The notes: generated by a model not told the origin, from the sequence alone. A stretch of DNA of 64,000 bases from Segatella maculosa DSM 19339 = JCM 15638 (GCF_000382385.1 NZ_KB908319.1:1-64000); one strand, 5' to 3'. Shown: positions 54,702-63,855, counted from the stretch's first letter. Numbers and translations: made by a program.

Positions 54702-55430
54702 TTATTCGTTTTCAAATGCCAACAGTTCCATATTGCCCTCGTCGTCAAGCGGAAACGCGAGGTAAATCCGGCCTGCCGGTTCGGCCGTCGACGACACCAA
54801 AGCCGCCTTTCCAATGGGTCTTATCTCAATGCTTTCATCATCTTGCAACGCAATCTCGGCCAAATAGCGTATCTGCCCAATCATTTCAGGCGTTGTCAAG
54901 TGTCGTTCGATGGCCTTTTCACACTTCTCTTGTTCCTTTTCCTGTAGGGTCTTCCGCGCCTTTCGGGACCTTATTGGCATCGCAACCGAGTCTTTTTCAG
55001 CGATAGGTTGCATCACGGAATCCCGCGATGACGGTGTTGTCGCGTTCGAAACCGACCGTATCTGCATGGCCAACGGCTTGATTTCATCCCTATTTTCCAT
55101 GTCCATGGCATGCCGTTCAAGCACAAACACCAACAAAACAGCGGCTGCAACGCCCGTCAACCACAGCCACATTGTCCGCCGATGGTCCTTCCGCCGGCTG
55201 CTAACCACGGCTTCATACGCGCTTTCAAGGTCTTCTTCCGCACTCGTTTCAAAACCATGAACGTTGCTAAACGTATGCAACAGCAAGGCCACGTCACGCT
55301 CGTCATCGTCCGGTTCGTGCCGTTTAAAATAGTCGGCAAGCATGCTTTCCTCCGCAACCGTGGTCTCCGTGTCGCGGAACCGCTGCAGCAATGCCATACG
55401 TTGTTGTTTGTTATGAATATCAATCTGCAT
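54702..55430 (-). CDS. putative anti-sigma factor (membrane protein)
   Basis: 242 aa with one transmembrane helix (about 86-104, MWLWLTGVAAAVLLVFVL). The N-terminal 85 residues are helical and acidic and would be cytoplasmic. The C-terminal part would be periplasmic, with a basic/acidic helix (RKARKTLQEKEQEKCEKA). It overlaps the ECF sigma gene by 11 bp, the usual arrangement for an anti-sigma factor, but no zinc-binding or FecR motif is seen, so the role is inferred from context. Confidence 0.65.
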   Translation of the reverse strand: MQIDIHNKQQRMALLQRFRDTETTVAEESMLADYFKRHEPDDDERDVALLLHTFSNVHGFETSAEEDLESAYEAVVSSRRKDHRRTMWLWLTGVAAAVLLVFVLERHAMDMENRDEIKPLAMQIRSVSNATTPSSRDSVMQPIAEKDSVAMPIRSRKARKTLQEKEQEKCEKAIERHLTTPEMIGQIRYLAEIALQDDESIEIRPIGKAALVSSTAEPAGRIYLAFPLDDEGNMELLAFENE

Positions 55431-55929
55431 TATCTTGTTTCTTTAATTGTGTTATAAGTTGTCGTTTCGCCGCTGTTATTGACGATTTGATGCTTGTTTT
55501 CGGACGATTGCACACCGTGGCAATCTCGTCTAACGTCATGCCTTCAACATTCCTGAGATAGAGAATTCGCCGGGTAGCCTTAGGCAGACGGTTGAACAGA
55601 AGCCTTACCGTTCGTAGCCGTTCTTTGTCTTCTATGCCGGCCGAAGCAGTGTCGGTTGCCATGAAATGGTCGTTCAGCGCCACCCTTTCATGCCTTTTGA
55701 GTTGTCGAAAGCGTGTAACACATTGGTTACGTGCAACGCGATTGACCCACGCTTCCACGTTTTTAAGCTCTCCAATTTGGCCGCAATGACGCCACAACAC
55801 GATAAGAACTTCCTGCACAACGTCGTCAATCTCGTCCTCCATCTGCAAGGAAACGAAGAACCGCCGCGCTATACTTTCAATGCCGGGCCGCACATGTCGG
55901 ACTGTCTCTTCAAATGCTTTTTCGTCCAT
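55420..55929 (-). CDS. ECF-type RNA polymerase sigma factor
   Basis: 169 aa with region 2 (EVLIVLWRHCGQIGELKNVEAWVNRVARNQCVTRFRQ, about 40-78) and region 4 with its helix-turn-helix (LPKATRRILYLRNVEGMTLDEIATVCNRPKTSIKSSI, about 115-152). Region 3 is lacking, as expected for ECF factors. It directs transcription of an unknown regulon, probably in response to an envelope signal. First gene of a three-gene operon. Confidence 0.92.
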   Translation of the reverse strand: MDEKAFEETVRHVRPGIESIARRFFVSLQMEDEIDDVVQEVLIVLWRHCGQIGELKNVEAWVNRVARNQCVTRFRQLKRHERVALNDHFMATDTASAGIEDKERLRTVRLLFNRLPKATRRILYLRNVEGMTLDEIATVCNRPKTSIKSSITAAKRQLITQLKKQDNAD

Positions 55930-55968
55930 TTTTTAGGGTCTGTTCACTTTATTGACGCTGAAACGACC

Positions 55969-55976
55969 CAAAAGTA
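55969..55976 (-). promoter_or_regulatory. -7 box of the ECF operon
   Basis: Minus-strand TACTTTTG matches the pattern; no -33 TTTG is seen at the usual distance. Leader about 35 nt. Confidence 0.4.
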
Positions 55977-55993
55977 AAGATGATTGATGAAAA

Positions 55994-56038
55994 AATAAAA
56001 CCGAAAGGCAAGATGCTTTCGGGCATTTCGGTTTTATT
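55994..56038 (-). terminator. terminator of the STM3941-like gene
   Basis: A perfect 13-bp stem, AATAAAACCGAAA and TTTCGGTTTTATT, with A/T-rich flanks. It lies 33 bp after the stop of the gene to its right. Confidence 0.75.
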
Positions 56039-56071
56039 GTACTATGAAAAAGGGAAGAAAGAAAAGTCAAA

Positions 56072-56575
56072 TCAATTGGTCTGTCGCCTGTCTAACTCAC
56101 GACAACAATAGGCAAACAGTTCGTCTTTCGTAAAGTTTGTGTTGATCACTGCTATCGAATAAACCATACCGAAATGCTTATAGTTCACCTTCATCAGCCA
56201 CCGTTTCCATGGTTTTTGACAGCGATTGATAACCGTTTCGGGGGATTTCAAGACTACAGCGATAATATCCGAACCTTTGATCTTCAACAATTGAAAGCCT
56301 TGTATGTCGTTCCATGCTACCTTATCTCCTGCTATCACCAAGGCCTCATCCGTGAATTGAAGATGTTGTTCGTGGGTAAAAAGCGAGCGAATGTCCCTGT
56401 AAAGCATCACCAAACTACCCAAGCCGAAGAATAAAAGTGTAAGAATACCGATGCAAATGGGCTGTATCACACCGTATTTCTCATGCACTTGAACATCAAA
56501 AATCAGCCAGATACCGATGGCAATGAAAGCAACAAGTAGGACATAAACAATTATTTTACGTAAGAACAACCGCAT
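56072..56575 (-). CDS. STM3941-like membrane protein
   Basis: 167 aa with two N-terminal transmembrane helices (about 8-28 and 38-60) joined by a short loop, then a soluble beta-rich domain (LQFTDEALVIAGDKVAWNDIQGFQLLKIKGSDIIAVVL) of the PH-like kind found in the STM3941 family. No catalytic residue pattern is seen. It stands alone between the ECF operon and rsgA, with its own terminator. Function unknown. Confidence 0.7.
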   Translation of the reverse strand: MRLFLRKIIVYVLLVAFIAIGIWLIFDVQVHEKYGVIQPICIGILTLLFFGLGSLVMLYRDIRSLFTHEQHLQFTDEALVIAGDKVAWNDIQGFQLLKIKGSDIIAVVLKSPETVINRCQKPWKRWLMKVNYKHFGMVYSIAVINTNFTKDELFAYCCRELDRRQTN

Positions 56576-56659
56576 GATTTAGTGATATTTTATTGGATTA
56601 AACAGAATATATTACAATTTCTAAGATAAGTTGCTATAGAATAACCCGAGCCTTGGCTT

Positions 56660-57592
56660 TCAATAGGCCTCCCGATACTTTCGTTCATCTTTGTCTTCGA
56701 GCATGCCCAAGTAACTTTGATAGCGGCTTTGAGCAATGTAATGCTCGGAGAGTGCTTTCAAAACTGCGCAACCCGGCTCGTGCGTATGCGTACAATTGTT
56801 GAACCGACAGCCTTTGGAAAAGTGGAAAATCTCGCGGAAATAGCTCGTCAACTCTTCGGGTTCGATGTCGAAAGTGCCGAAACCTTTGATGCCGGGTGTA
56901 TCAATCAGATAGCCGCCTTCGGGCAGTTCGAGCATCTCACTGAACGTCGTTGTGTGCATACCCGTGTTGTGTGCGTCGCTGATTTCGGCTGTTTTGAGAT
57001 CGGCTTCGGGAAGGATTAGGTTGATAAGCGTGCTCTTCCCCACCCCACTGTTACCGCTTAAGAGTGTTATTCTGCCCTGCAACAAAGGCCGAAGTATATC
57101 AATTCCTTCGCCCGTGGCAGCCGAAACCTCGTGGCATTCATAGCCAATGGTCTCGTAAAGACGTACCATCTGCCGCTGATAATGCCGTTCGTCGGCCGAC
57201 AATATGTCGCATTTATTGAACACAAGTACGACAGGTACGCCGTAAGCCTCAGCCGAAGCGAGGAACCGATCGATGAAGGTTGTGCCGGTTTGTGGGTAAT
57301 TCACAGTGACAATAAGGAGTGCTTGGTCCACGTTGGCAGCAAGGATATGACTCTGTTTGCTAAGGTTTTGCGACTTCCGGACAATGTAATTGCGACGATC
57401 TTCTATATGGGTTATGAATGCTGTCTCAGCCTGATTAAGGGCAATTTCCACCCGGTCTCCCACGGCAACCGGGTTGGTGCTGCGGATACCTTTCAGGCGG
57501 AAATTGCCCTTAATCTTGCATTCGACAACCTTACCGTCGTCACCTTTGACGGTATACCAGCTGCCGGTGTTCTTGATGACTAAGCCTTTCAA
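56660..57592 (-). CDS. rsgA: ribosome small subunit-dependent GTPase A
   Basis: 310 aa. An N-terminal OB fold (about 1-70) is followed by a circularly permuted GTPase: NKCD (G4, about 127-130) comes before GNSGVGKST (G1, about 180) and DTPG (G3). A C-terminal zinc knuckle ([14 protein letters not shown]) completes the family signature. It acts in late 30S subunit maturation. It follows frr by 8 bp on the same strand, a ribosome-related pair. Confidence 0.96.
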   Translation of the reverse strand: MKGLVIKNTGSWYTVKGDDGKVVECKIKGNFRLKGIRSTNPVAVGDRVEIALNQAETAFITHIEDRRNYIVRKSQNLSKQSHILAANVDQALLIVTVNYPQTGTTFIDRFLASAEAYGVPVVLVFNKCDILSADERHYQRQMVRLYETIGYECHEVSAATGEGIDILRPLLQGRITLLSGNSGVGKSTLINLILPEADLKTAEISDAHNTGMHTTTFSEMLELPEGGYLIDTPGIKGFGTFDIEPEELTSYFREIFHFSKGCRFNNCTHTHEPGCAVLKALSEHYIAQSRYQSYLGMLEDKDERKYREAY

Positions 57593-57600
57593 ATCACTAT

Positions 57601-58161
57601 TTACACGGTCATGATTTCCTTTTGCTTCTCGGTAAGCAAGTCATCTATCCTTTTGATGTACTTGTCATGAACCTTTTGGAGGTCGTTTTCGGCGTCTTTC
57701 TCGAGGTCTTCTGACAGTCCGTCCTTGATGGCCTTCTTGAGTTTTTCCTTCAATTCGCCACGAACGTTGCGCACTTCTACCTTTGTTCGCTCACCAATCT
57801 TGTTACATTGCTTCACAAGTTCCTTGCGACGCTCTTCCGTCGGCTGCGGAATTCCAAGGCGAATCACCTCACCATTGTTCTCAGGAGTGATGCCCACGTC
57901 GCTGTCCATGATGGCTTTTTCAATGTCTTTGATGGCTTTCTTGTCCCAAGGACGAATGGCAATGGTGCGTGCATCGGGCGTAGAAATGTTGGCTACTTGG
58001 TTCAATGGCACCTTACTTCCATAGGAATCGACCCGCACTCCATCAAGGATTGCGGTGTTGGCACGGCCTGCCCGAATGTGTGAAAGCTCTTCGGCAAGAT
58101 ACATTGCGGCCATTTCCATGCGCTCTTGCGCGTCATTTAATGTTGCTTTAACGTCTATCAT
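57601..58161 (-). CDS. frr: ribosome recycling factor
   Basis: 186 aa, the normal length. It contains the conserved stretches [54 protein letters not shown] and the helical tail. With EF-G it splits post-termination ribosomes. Own promoter at 58188-58219, cotranscribed with rsgA downstream. Confidence 0.97.
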   Translation of the reverse strand: MIDVKATLNDAQERMEMAAMYLAEELSHIRAGRANTAILDGVRVDSYGSKVPLNQVANISTPDARTIAIRPWDKKAIKDIEKAIMDSDVGITPENNGEVIRLGIPQPTEERRKELVKQCNKIGERTKVEVRNVRGELKEKLKKAIKDGLSEDLEKDAENDLQKVHDKYIKRIDDLLTEKQKEIMTV

Positions 58162-58187
58162 ATTGGTTCATATTAATTTCTTTCCGA

Positions 58188-58219
58188 CAAAATTAGGTAT
58201 TAATTTTCATTCTTCCAAC
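58188..58219 (-). promoter_or_regulatory. promoter of frr-rsgA
   Basis: Minus-strand TTG (58216-58218), 20 bp, TAATTTTG (58188-58195). It lies inside the 45-bp gap and runs into the end of the GAF gene. Confidence 0.65.
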
Positions 58220-58683
58220 TGTTTATTCAAAATTATTGCAATCTTTTCAAGATAGCAAGCATCGGTGTTATCGAAGGCAGAATGAGCCTTGCTGTCGATA
58301 TCTATGACGCCCCAAACGCTGACATCCGACCTACGAAGCGGGACAACAATCTCTGAATGGGAAAGCGAAGAGCAGGCGATATGGCCCGGAAAGCGTTCGA
58401 CATCGTCGACAACAAGCGTACGGTTTTCGGCCCAAGCCGTGCCGCACACGCCGCGACCACGGCCGATATGCATGCAAGCCACAGGGCCTTGAAAGGGTCC
58501 GAGCTGCAATTCAGCGTCACGAACCAAGTAGAATCCCGTCCAGAAGAAGCGGTCGGGAAAGGCAAAATGCAGGGCCGAAGCAACATTGGAAAGTATGCTT
58601 ATCAGGTTGTTTTCGCCCTCGATGAGAGACGATATCTGCCTGCAAAGGGTCTCGTAAGCCTGTTCTTTATCGCTCATTTGCAT
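58207..58683 (-). CDS. msrC: GAF-domain free methionine-R-sulfoxide reductase
   Basis: 158 aa, a single GAF domain. The three family cysteines are visible: CMHIGRGRGVCGTAW (two Cys, about 88 and 98) and HIACSSLSHSEIV (one Cys, about 122). It reduces free methionine-R-sulfoxide, a cytoplasmic oxidative-damage repair step. The start (MQMSDK or MSDK) overlaps the rsmA 3' end by 10 bp, so it is translationally linked to rsmA. Confidence 0.88.
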   Translation of the reverse strand: MQMSDKEQAYETLCRQISSLIEGENNLISILSNVASALHFAFPDRFFWTGFYLVRDAELQLGPFQGPVACMHIGRGRGVCGTAWAENRTLVVDDVERFPGHIACSSLSHSEIVVPLRRSDVSVWGVIDIDSKAHSAFDNTDACYLEKIAIILNKQLEE

Positions 58684-59477
58684 GTCGTCAGTTCTTTTTC
58701 TACAAGATTTGTCAGCTCCACAAACTGTTCGATGCCGAGCTGTTCGGGCCGTTTGGTCATGATATCAAGCGTGAAGAAAGCTTCGCTCGCAGGCTTTTCT
58801 TTCGAGAACATCTGCTTGATGCTGACGCGAAGCATCTTTCTTCGCTGGTTGAAAACAGTTTTTACGAGTCGCTTAAAAAGCTTTTCATCGCAACCAAGTT
58901 CGGTTACTTGGTTGCGTGTCATGCGGATAACGGCGCTCTTAACCTTTGGAGGGGGATTGAAAACCGACTCATCCACCGTGAAAAGATACTTCACATCATA
59001 CCACGCTTGCATCAGAACAGACAGGATACCGTAGGCCTTATTGCCCGGAGCCGAGGCCATACGGAGGGCCACTTCACGCTGTATCATACCCGTACAGCAA
59101 GGTATCAAGTCCTTATAATCAAGCATCTTGAAGAATATCTGCGACGAAATATCATAGGGATAATTGCCCGTTAAGACGAACGGTTTGCCCGAAAATAGTT
59201 CGGAAAGATCCATACGTAAGAAGTCTTCGCCAATGATATTGTCATGCAGTTTCGGGAAATTCTTGTGTAGAAAAGCAACCGATTCCCTGTCTATTTCCAC
59301 TGCTTTTACCTCGCGATCTTTCTCAACTAAATACTGAGTTAGCACGCCCATACCGGGCCCGATTTCAAGTATTGGAAGCTTGGGGCAAGCATCTACGGTG
59401 TCAGCAATGCGTCGCGCAATGTTCAAATCCGTGAGAAAATGCTGTCCGAGATGCTTCTTCGGTCTTACTGATTTCAT
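58674..59477 (-). CDS. rsmA: 16S rRNA adenine dimethyltransferase
   Basis: 267 aa (KsgA). S-adenosylmethionine-binding motifs LEIGPGMGVLTQYL and VEIDRESV, then the catalytic NYPYDISSQIFF (the usual NLPY is NYPY here). It dimethylates two adenines near the 3' end of 16S rRNA during 30S assembly, which matches the neighbouring rsgA and frr. It begins KPKKHLGQHFLTDLNIARRI-like (VRPKKHLGQHFLTD). Own promoter upstream. Confidence 0.95.
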   Translation of the reverse strand: MKSVRPKKHLGQHFLTDLNIARRIADTVDACPKLPILEIGPGMGVLTQYLVEKDREVKAVEIDRESVAFLHKNFPKLHDNIIGEDFLRMDLSELFSGKPFVLTGNYPYDISSQIFFKMLDYKDLIPCCTGMIQREVALRMASAPGNKAYGILSVLMQAWYDVKYLFTVDESVFNPPPKVKSAVIRMTRNQVTELGCDEKLFKRLVKTVFNQRRKMLRVSIKQMFSKEKPASEAFFTLDIMTKRPEQLGIEQFVELTNLVEKELTTCK

Positions 59478-59501
59478 TGGTTTATACTGTGTTATGGGTC
59501 A

Positions 59502-59532
59502 CAAAATTAAACAATATCGGGCAACTTCCAAA
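59502..59532 (-). promoter_or_regulatory. promoter of rsmA
   Basis: Minus-strand TTTG (59529-59532), 19 bp, TAATTTTG (59502-59509). It starts 17 bp after the terminator of the small peptide gene. Confidence 0.7.
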
Positions 59533-59548
59533 ATAAAACACGAAAAAA

Positions 59549-59580
59549 TGGCATATCAAGGAACTTTCCTTGATATGCCA
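59549..59580 (-). terminator. terminator of the 25-aa peptide gene
   Basis: A perfect 15-bp stem, TGGCATATCAAGGAA and TTCCTTGATATGCCA, with a 2-nt loop; on the minus strand it is followed by TTTTTT. It is 50 bp after the peptide stop codon. Confidence 0.85.
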
Positions 59581-59630
59581 TTCACTATGTTTAACCAATT
59601 AATTTTTCGTTTTCAATGCGGTCTTCGCTA

Positions 59631-59708
59631 TTAGCGAAGCTTACCGCCTAAGTTAATTGCCTGTGCAATCATCACTGCAACAACGGCGAATACCATTAAT
59701 GTTACCAT
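59631..59708 (-). CDS. 25-aa hydrophobic peptide
   Basis: A 25-codon ORF reading MVTLMVFAVVAVMIAQAI, then NLGGKLR, i.e. one short transmembrane helix with a basic C-terminus. It is too short for normal gene callers. It has a consensus promoter (59754-59785), a leader of about 40 nt with AAGAAAGG before the ATG, and a strong terminator 50 bp after the stop. That makes a complete mini-gene of roughly 200 nt. It may encode a membrane microprotein or be an sRNA with an incidental ORF. No family known to me. Confidence 0.6.
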   Translation of the reverse strand: MVTLMVFAVVAVMIAQAINLGGKLR

Positions 59709-59753
59709 AATCTTTTACCTTTCTTAAATTGTTATCCTTAAATTTTTACGATG

Positions 59754-59785
59754 CAAAGGTAATCAGATTATGTTGTGCCCGCAAA
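59754..59785 (-). promoter_or_regulatory. promoter of the 25-aa peptide gene
   Basis: Minus-strand TTTG (59782-59785), 20 bp, TACCTTTG (59754-59761): an exact consensus match. Confidence 0.75.
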
Positions 59786-59826
59786 CAAATCGGACTTTAA
59801 ACGCTAATATCTCGCGTTTTATTGAC

Positions 59827-61173
59827 CTAAATCAAACAGGCCTCCTTGTGCAAAGTTCGTCTGAAACAGAGCCAATAAAGCACGCCGGCCACGGTGAGAC
59901 CGAAGGGGAATGCGCTCCAAATGCCCACCAAACCTGCATCAAGATAGATGCCAAGAAAATAACCCAAGGGTAGCGTAATGACGAAATAAGACAAGAAAGC
60001 CACATAAACCAACGGCTTGACATTCGACAAACCGCGCAACGCATTGGCATAGTTGGACTGCATACCGTCGCCGAACTGATAGACGACAAATGGGATAATG
60101 GTCATGGAAACCATGCTGATGACATCGCCGGAGTCTGTGAATAAGCTGCCAATGACATGACGGAAAGCAAAGACAGGCACGCTGATTGCCACGCCTAACA
60201 GCAGGATTAACTGAAAGCCGGCACTTGCAGTTGTGTCGGCACATGCGTAATCTTGCCGGCCATGATAGTTGCTTACGCGAATGGCAACGGCTGCCGCCAT
60301 ACCGTAATATAGCATATATCCGAGTTGACTAATGGTCAACATCACTTGGTGGGCGGCTAAGGCTGTAGTGCCTATCCAGCCTACCATAACGCTCGAAAGA
60401 CTGAAAGCGGCAGTCTCCATACCCATCTGCAGGGCCAAAGGCCAGCCTTGTTTGTTCTGATAAACAAAGTCTTCGCGACCTACTTTCGCCTGCATGAAGC
60501 CTGTTCTGTAGGCTGTTCGACGCCTGAAGAACAGCACAACGAGCACCAAACACATGAAAAGGCGTGAAAGCATGGTCGAAACACCGGCTCCGAAGAGCCC
60601 CCATTCGGGCATTCCCAGCTTACCATAGATGAGCAAATAGTTGCCGATGATGTTCAAAAGATTGCCCGTAAGCATCACGACCATAGGCACTTGGGTCCTC
60701 GAAATGCCATCGAAGAACTGCTTGAAGGTATTGAATCCGATGACAAAAGGAATGGAAACGAGGTTCACTATGAAGTAGGGACGCATCAAAGACAGCAGCT
60801 CTTCGGGTTGTCCGAGGTTGCTTAAGTTCAACAAAAGCAGGCTCATCACGGCGATAAGTGCCAGTGTCAACACGGCTCCTGCAGCCAAACCGGTCTTCAA
60901 AGCCACGCCGATTTCATGTGCTTTTCCCTGTCCGTAGAGTCGTCCGATGATAGGAGTAAGCCCGTAAGAGAAGCCAAGTCCGAAGAGAAGGGCAAGCGTA
61001 AACATATTCGTAACGAAGCTCGCAGCCGCCAATTCCTGCAAAGAATGGTGGCCGATCATCAGCGTGTCGGCAAACCCAAGGACTATCGTTCCCAACTGCC
61101 CCACGGTGATGGGCACGCCAAGACGCACCAAATGAGGATATTGTGCAGCGTACTTTCCAAAAGAATTCATCAT
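59827..61173 (-). CDS. MATE family efflux transporter
   Basis: 448-aa inner-membrane protein with about twelve helices in two similar halves, as in multidrug and toxin extrusion transporters of the NorM/DinF type (LGVPITVGQLGTIVLGFADTLMIGHHSLQELAAASF; second half PLALQMGMETAAFSLSSVMVGWIGTTALAAHQV). It exports cationic drugs or metabolites using a Na+ or H+ gradient. The start may be at either of the first two Met codons. Divergent from the YbhN-like gene, with consensus promoters for both. Confidence 0.93.
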   Translation of the reverse strand: MMNSFGKYAAQYPHLVRLGVPITVGQLGTIVLGFADTLMIGHHSLQELAAASFVTNMFTLALLFGLGFSYGLTPIIGRLYGQGKAHEIGVALKTGLAAGAVLTLALIAVMSLLLLNLSNLGQPEELLSLMRPYFIVNLVSIPFVIGFNTFKQFFDGISRTQVPMVVMLTGNLLNIIGNYLLIYGKLGMPEWGLFGAGVSTMLSRLFMCLVLVVLFFRRRTAYRTGFMQAKVGREDFVYQNKQGWPLALQMGMETAAFSLSSVMVGWIGTTALAAHQVMLTISQLGYMLYYGMAAAVAIRVSNYHGRQDYACADTTASAGFQLILLLGVAISVPVFAFRHVIGSLFTDSGDVISMVSMTIIPFVVYQFGDGMQSNYANALRGLSNVKPLVYVAFLSYFVITLPLGYFLGIYLDAGLVGIWSAFPFGLTVAGVLYWLCFRRTLHKEACLI

Positions 61174-61272
61174 GTTTTGTTTGTTCCTACATTAATAATA
61201 GCTGTCATAGACGGCTATTTCGGTAGCCGGTAGAAACGTCTGACCTGTTTCAGACCTATATGACAACGGCTG

Positions 61273-61304
61273 CAAAATTACGCTTTAATTACTGAAACTG
61301 CAAA
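61273..61304 (-). promoter_or_regulatory. promoter of the MATE gene
   Basis: Minus-strand TTTG (61301-61304), 20 bp, TAATTTTG (61273-61280). The leader is about 100 nt. Confidence 0.7.
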
Positions 61305-61322
61305 TAATTGCCGATAAATAAT

Positions 61323-61353
61323 TTTGTTATTCCGCGCGATTTACCTAATTTTG
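61323..61353 (+). promoter_or_regulatory. promoter of the YbhN-like gene
   Basis: TTTG (61323-61326), 19 bp, TAATTTTG (61346-61353), ending 19 bp before the GTG start at 61373. Confidence 0.7.
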
Positions 61354-61372
61354 TAACGTTAAACCATAGAAA

Positions 61373-62371
61373 GTGAAAACGCTATCTGCCAAATTCATCA
61401 AGATTGTTCTGCCGTTATTGCTTGGCGGAACCATTCTTTATTGGATGTATCGTGGCTTTGATTTCAACCGTATCAGCGACGTTCTCTTTCACCAAATAAA
61501 CTGGTTTTGGATGCTATTGTCGTTTCCTTTCGGCATATTGGCACAGACTTTCCGCGGTTGGAGATGGAGACAAACGCTCGAACCTCTTGGCGAAAAGCCT
61601 CGCACTTCGACTGCCGTTTATTCCATATTCCTATCTTATGCCGTCAGTCTTTTGGTTCCTCGAATGGGCGAATTTGCCCGTTGTGGCGTACTGAAGCACT
61701 ATGATGGCGTCTCATTCCCCAAGGCCATAGGCACCGTTGTGACCGAACGAGCCATCGACTCGCTGCTCGTTTTGCTCATCACCCTACTCACTTTTCTCTC
61801 TCAAATCCCCGTTTTCACACGCTTTTTTGCCAAGACCGGCACCCGCATCGACACCCTTTTCACGAGCTTTTCTACAGCAGGTTGGCTCGTAACCGCGGTC
61901 TGTGGCGCCGCCGTTCTCATTCTTCTCTACGTTCTTTTCCGCCGACTGAGTATCATCGACAAGGTGCGCGGAACAATAAAAGGCATTTGGCAAGGCATCG
62001 TATCCTTAAAAGATGTGCACCATGTTCCACTGTTTATCTTCTACACTTTGGCCATTTGGGGCAGCTATTTCCTGCACTATTACCTCACCTTTTTCTGCTT
62101 TTCGGCCACCTCAAGTCTATCACTTTCGTGTGCACTTGTAACGTTTATTGTGGGCAGTATAGCTGTGATTGTGCCCACACCTAACGGTGCTGGGCCGTGG
62201 CATTTCGCTGTAAAAACAATGCTAATCCTATACGGTGTGGCCGAAACACAGGCGCTTTTCTTTGTGCTTATCGTCCATAGTGTACAGACTCTTCTTGTCG
62301 TTTTGCTGGGCCTTTACGCATGGATTATGCTGGCATTCACCCGACGTAGCACCGCTATCCAACGAACATAA
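61373..62371 (+). CDS. lysylphosphatidylglycerol synthase-type membrane protein (YbhN/UPF0104)
   Basis: 332 aa with about eight transmembrane helices, matching the flippase-like domain of the YbhN/AglD/MprF group: FPFGILAQTFRGWRWRQTL, SLLVPRMGEFARCGVLKHYDGVSFPKAIGTVVTERAIDSL and GSIAVIVPTPNGAGPWHFAV. The start is GTG, set by the nearby promoter. The aminoacyl-transferase domain of MprF is missing. Possible role in lipid transport. Followed after 20 bp by pepD. Confidence 0.87.
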   Translation: MKTLSAKFIKIVLPLLLGGTILYWMYRGFDFNRISDVLFHQINWFWMLLSFPFGILAQTFRGWRWRQTLEPLGEKPRTSTAVYSIFLSYAVSLLVPRMGEFARCGVLKHYDGVSFPKAIGTVVTERAIDSLLVLLITLLTFLSQIPVFTRFFAKTGTRIDTLFTSFSTAGWLVTAVCGAAVLILLYVLFRRLSIIDKVRGTIKGIWQGIVSLKDVHHVPLFIFYTLAIWGSYFLHYYLTFFCFSATSSLSLSCALVTFIVGSIAVIVPTPNGAGPWHFAVKTMLILYGVAETQALFFVLIVHSVQTLLVVLLGLYAWIMLAFTRRSTAIQRT

Positions 62372-62391
62372 TCAACCAATTAAACCATAAT

Positions 62392-63855
62392 ATGATGAGT
62401 GAAATCGCAAATCTACAGCCAACGTGCATCTGGCGAAACTTCGATGCACTGACGAAAGTGCCGCGTCCATCGGGACATTTGGAGAAAGTACAGCAGTTCT
62501 TACTCGACTTTGCACGTCAAATAGGTGTCGAAGCTTATGTAGACAAGGGCAACAACGTCGTGATGCGCAAGCCTGCAACGGCTGGAATGGAGAACCGAAA
62601 GACCATACTTATGCAGGCTCACATGGACATGGTGCCACAGAAATCGCCCGAAAGTAAGCACAATTTCGAGACAGATCCCATTGAAACCTACGTTGATGAA
62701 GAAGGCTGGGTGCGTGCAAAAGGCACCACACTTGGGGCAGATGACGGCATGGGAGTAGCTGCTATCATGGCCGTTATGGAGGCAACCGACTTGCAACATG
62801 GCCCGATTGAGGCCCTCATTACAGCCGATGAAGAAACCGGAATGTATGGAGCTAACGACCTTCCCACAGGCGAATTGAACGCCGATATCCTGCTCAATCT
62901 CGACTCAGAAACGTGGGGTAAGTTCGTAATTGGCAGTGCCGGAGGCATCAATATCACTGCAACTCTCGACTATAAAGAGGTGGAAACAGACCCTGAAGAC
63001 GCTGCTTTGAGGGTCATACTCAAAGGATTAAGGGGTGGCCATTCGGGCTTGGAAATACACGAAGGACGCGCAAATGCCAACAAACTCATGGTGCGTTTCG
63101 TGCGCGAAGCCGTTGAAACATGCGAAGCCCGGCTGGCTTCTTGGAGCGGAGGAAACATGCGTAACGCCATTCCTTTCAAGGCCGAAGTGGTGCTGACCGT
63201 GCCGAAAGAGAATGTTGAAGCCGTGAAAGCGCTCGTCAATGACTGGCAGGCCGACTTCGAAGATGAATACAAGAACATCGAGGAAGGCATCGAATTCTTT
63301 ACCGAAACGGTTGAAACACCGAAGCAAGAAGTGCCCGTTGAGATCCAAGACAACCTCATTGATGCCATCTATGCCTGCCATGATGGCGTCGTTCGCATGA
63401 TACCTTCCTACCCCGACGTGGTGGAAACGTCGAGCAATCTGGCCATCATCAACATCAAAGATGGCAAGGCTGTGCTTCAAGTTTTGGCTCGTTCGTCGCG
63501 CGAAGACATGAAAGACTACATCACGAAAACGCTCGAAAGCTGCTTCAATATGGCTGGAATGAAAGTGGAAACCAGTGCCAGCTACGGCGGTTGGGACCCC
63601 AATCCGGACAGCGAAATCCTCCATTTGCTGAAGAAAATCTACAAAGAACAGAACGGAGAAGAGGCTATTGTGCAGGTGGATCATGCCGGGCTTGAATGCT
63701 CAATTATCCTCGGTAAGTACCCCAACATGGACGTTGTGAGCCTCGGACCCACCATTCGGAGTCCGCATACTGCAGGCGAACGCTGTCAAATCTCGTCCAT
63801 CGAACCATTCTGGAAGCTGCTTAAACAGGTGCTCATTGAGGCTCCTGAGAAGTAA
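62392..63855 (+). CDS. pepD: aminoacyl-histidine dipeptidase (M20 family)
   Basis: 487 aa, the usual PepD length. Zinc ligands and catalytic residues are visible: LMQAHMDMVPQ, TLGADDGMGVAA, ADEETGMYGA and VDHAGLECSIIL, with the lid domain in between (LRGGHSGLEIHEGRANANKLMV). A cytoplasmic dipeptidase that cleaves Xaa-His and other dipeptides. The start may be either of the first two Met codons. Probably cotranscribed with the YbhN-like gene. Confidence 0.95.
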   Translation: MMSEIANLQPTCIWRNFDALTKVPRPSGHLEKVQQFLLDFARQIGVEAYVDKGNNVVMRKPATAGMENRKTILMQAHMDMVPQKSPESKHNFETDPIETYVDEEGWVRAKGTTLGADDGMGVAAIMAVMEATDLQHGPIEALITADEETGMYGANDLPTGELNADILLNLDSETWGKFVIGSAGGINITATLDYKEVETDPEDAALRVILKGLRGGHSGLEIHEGRANANKLMVRFVREAVETCEARLASWSGGNMRNAIPFKAEVVLTVPKENVEAVKALVNDWQADFEDEYKNIEEGIEFFTETVETPKQEVPVEIQDNLIDAIYACHDGVVRMIPSYPDVVETSSNLAIINIKDGKAVLQVLARSSREDMKDYITKTLESCFNMAGMKVETSASYGGWDPNPDSEILHLLKKIYKEQNGEEAIVQVDHAGLECSIILGKYPNMDVVSLGPTIRSPHTAGERCQISSIEPFWKLLKQVLIEAPEK

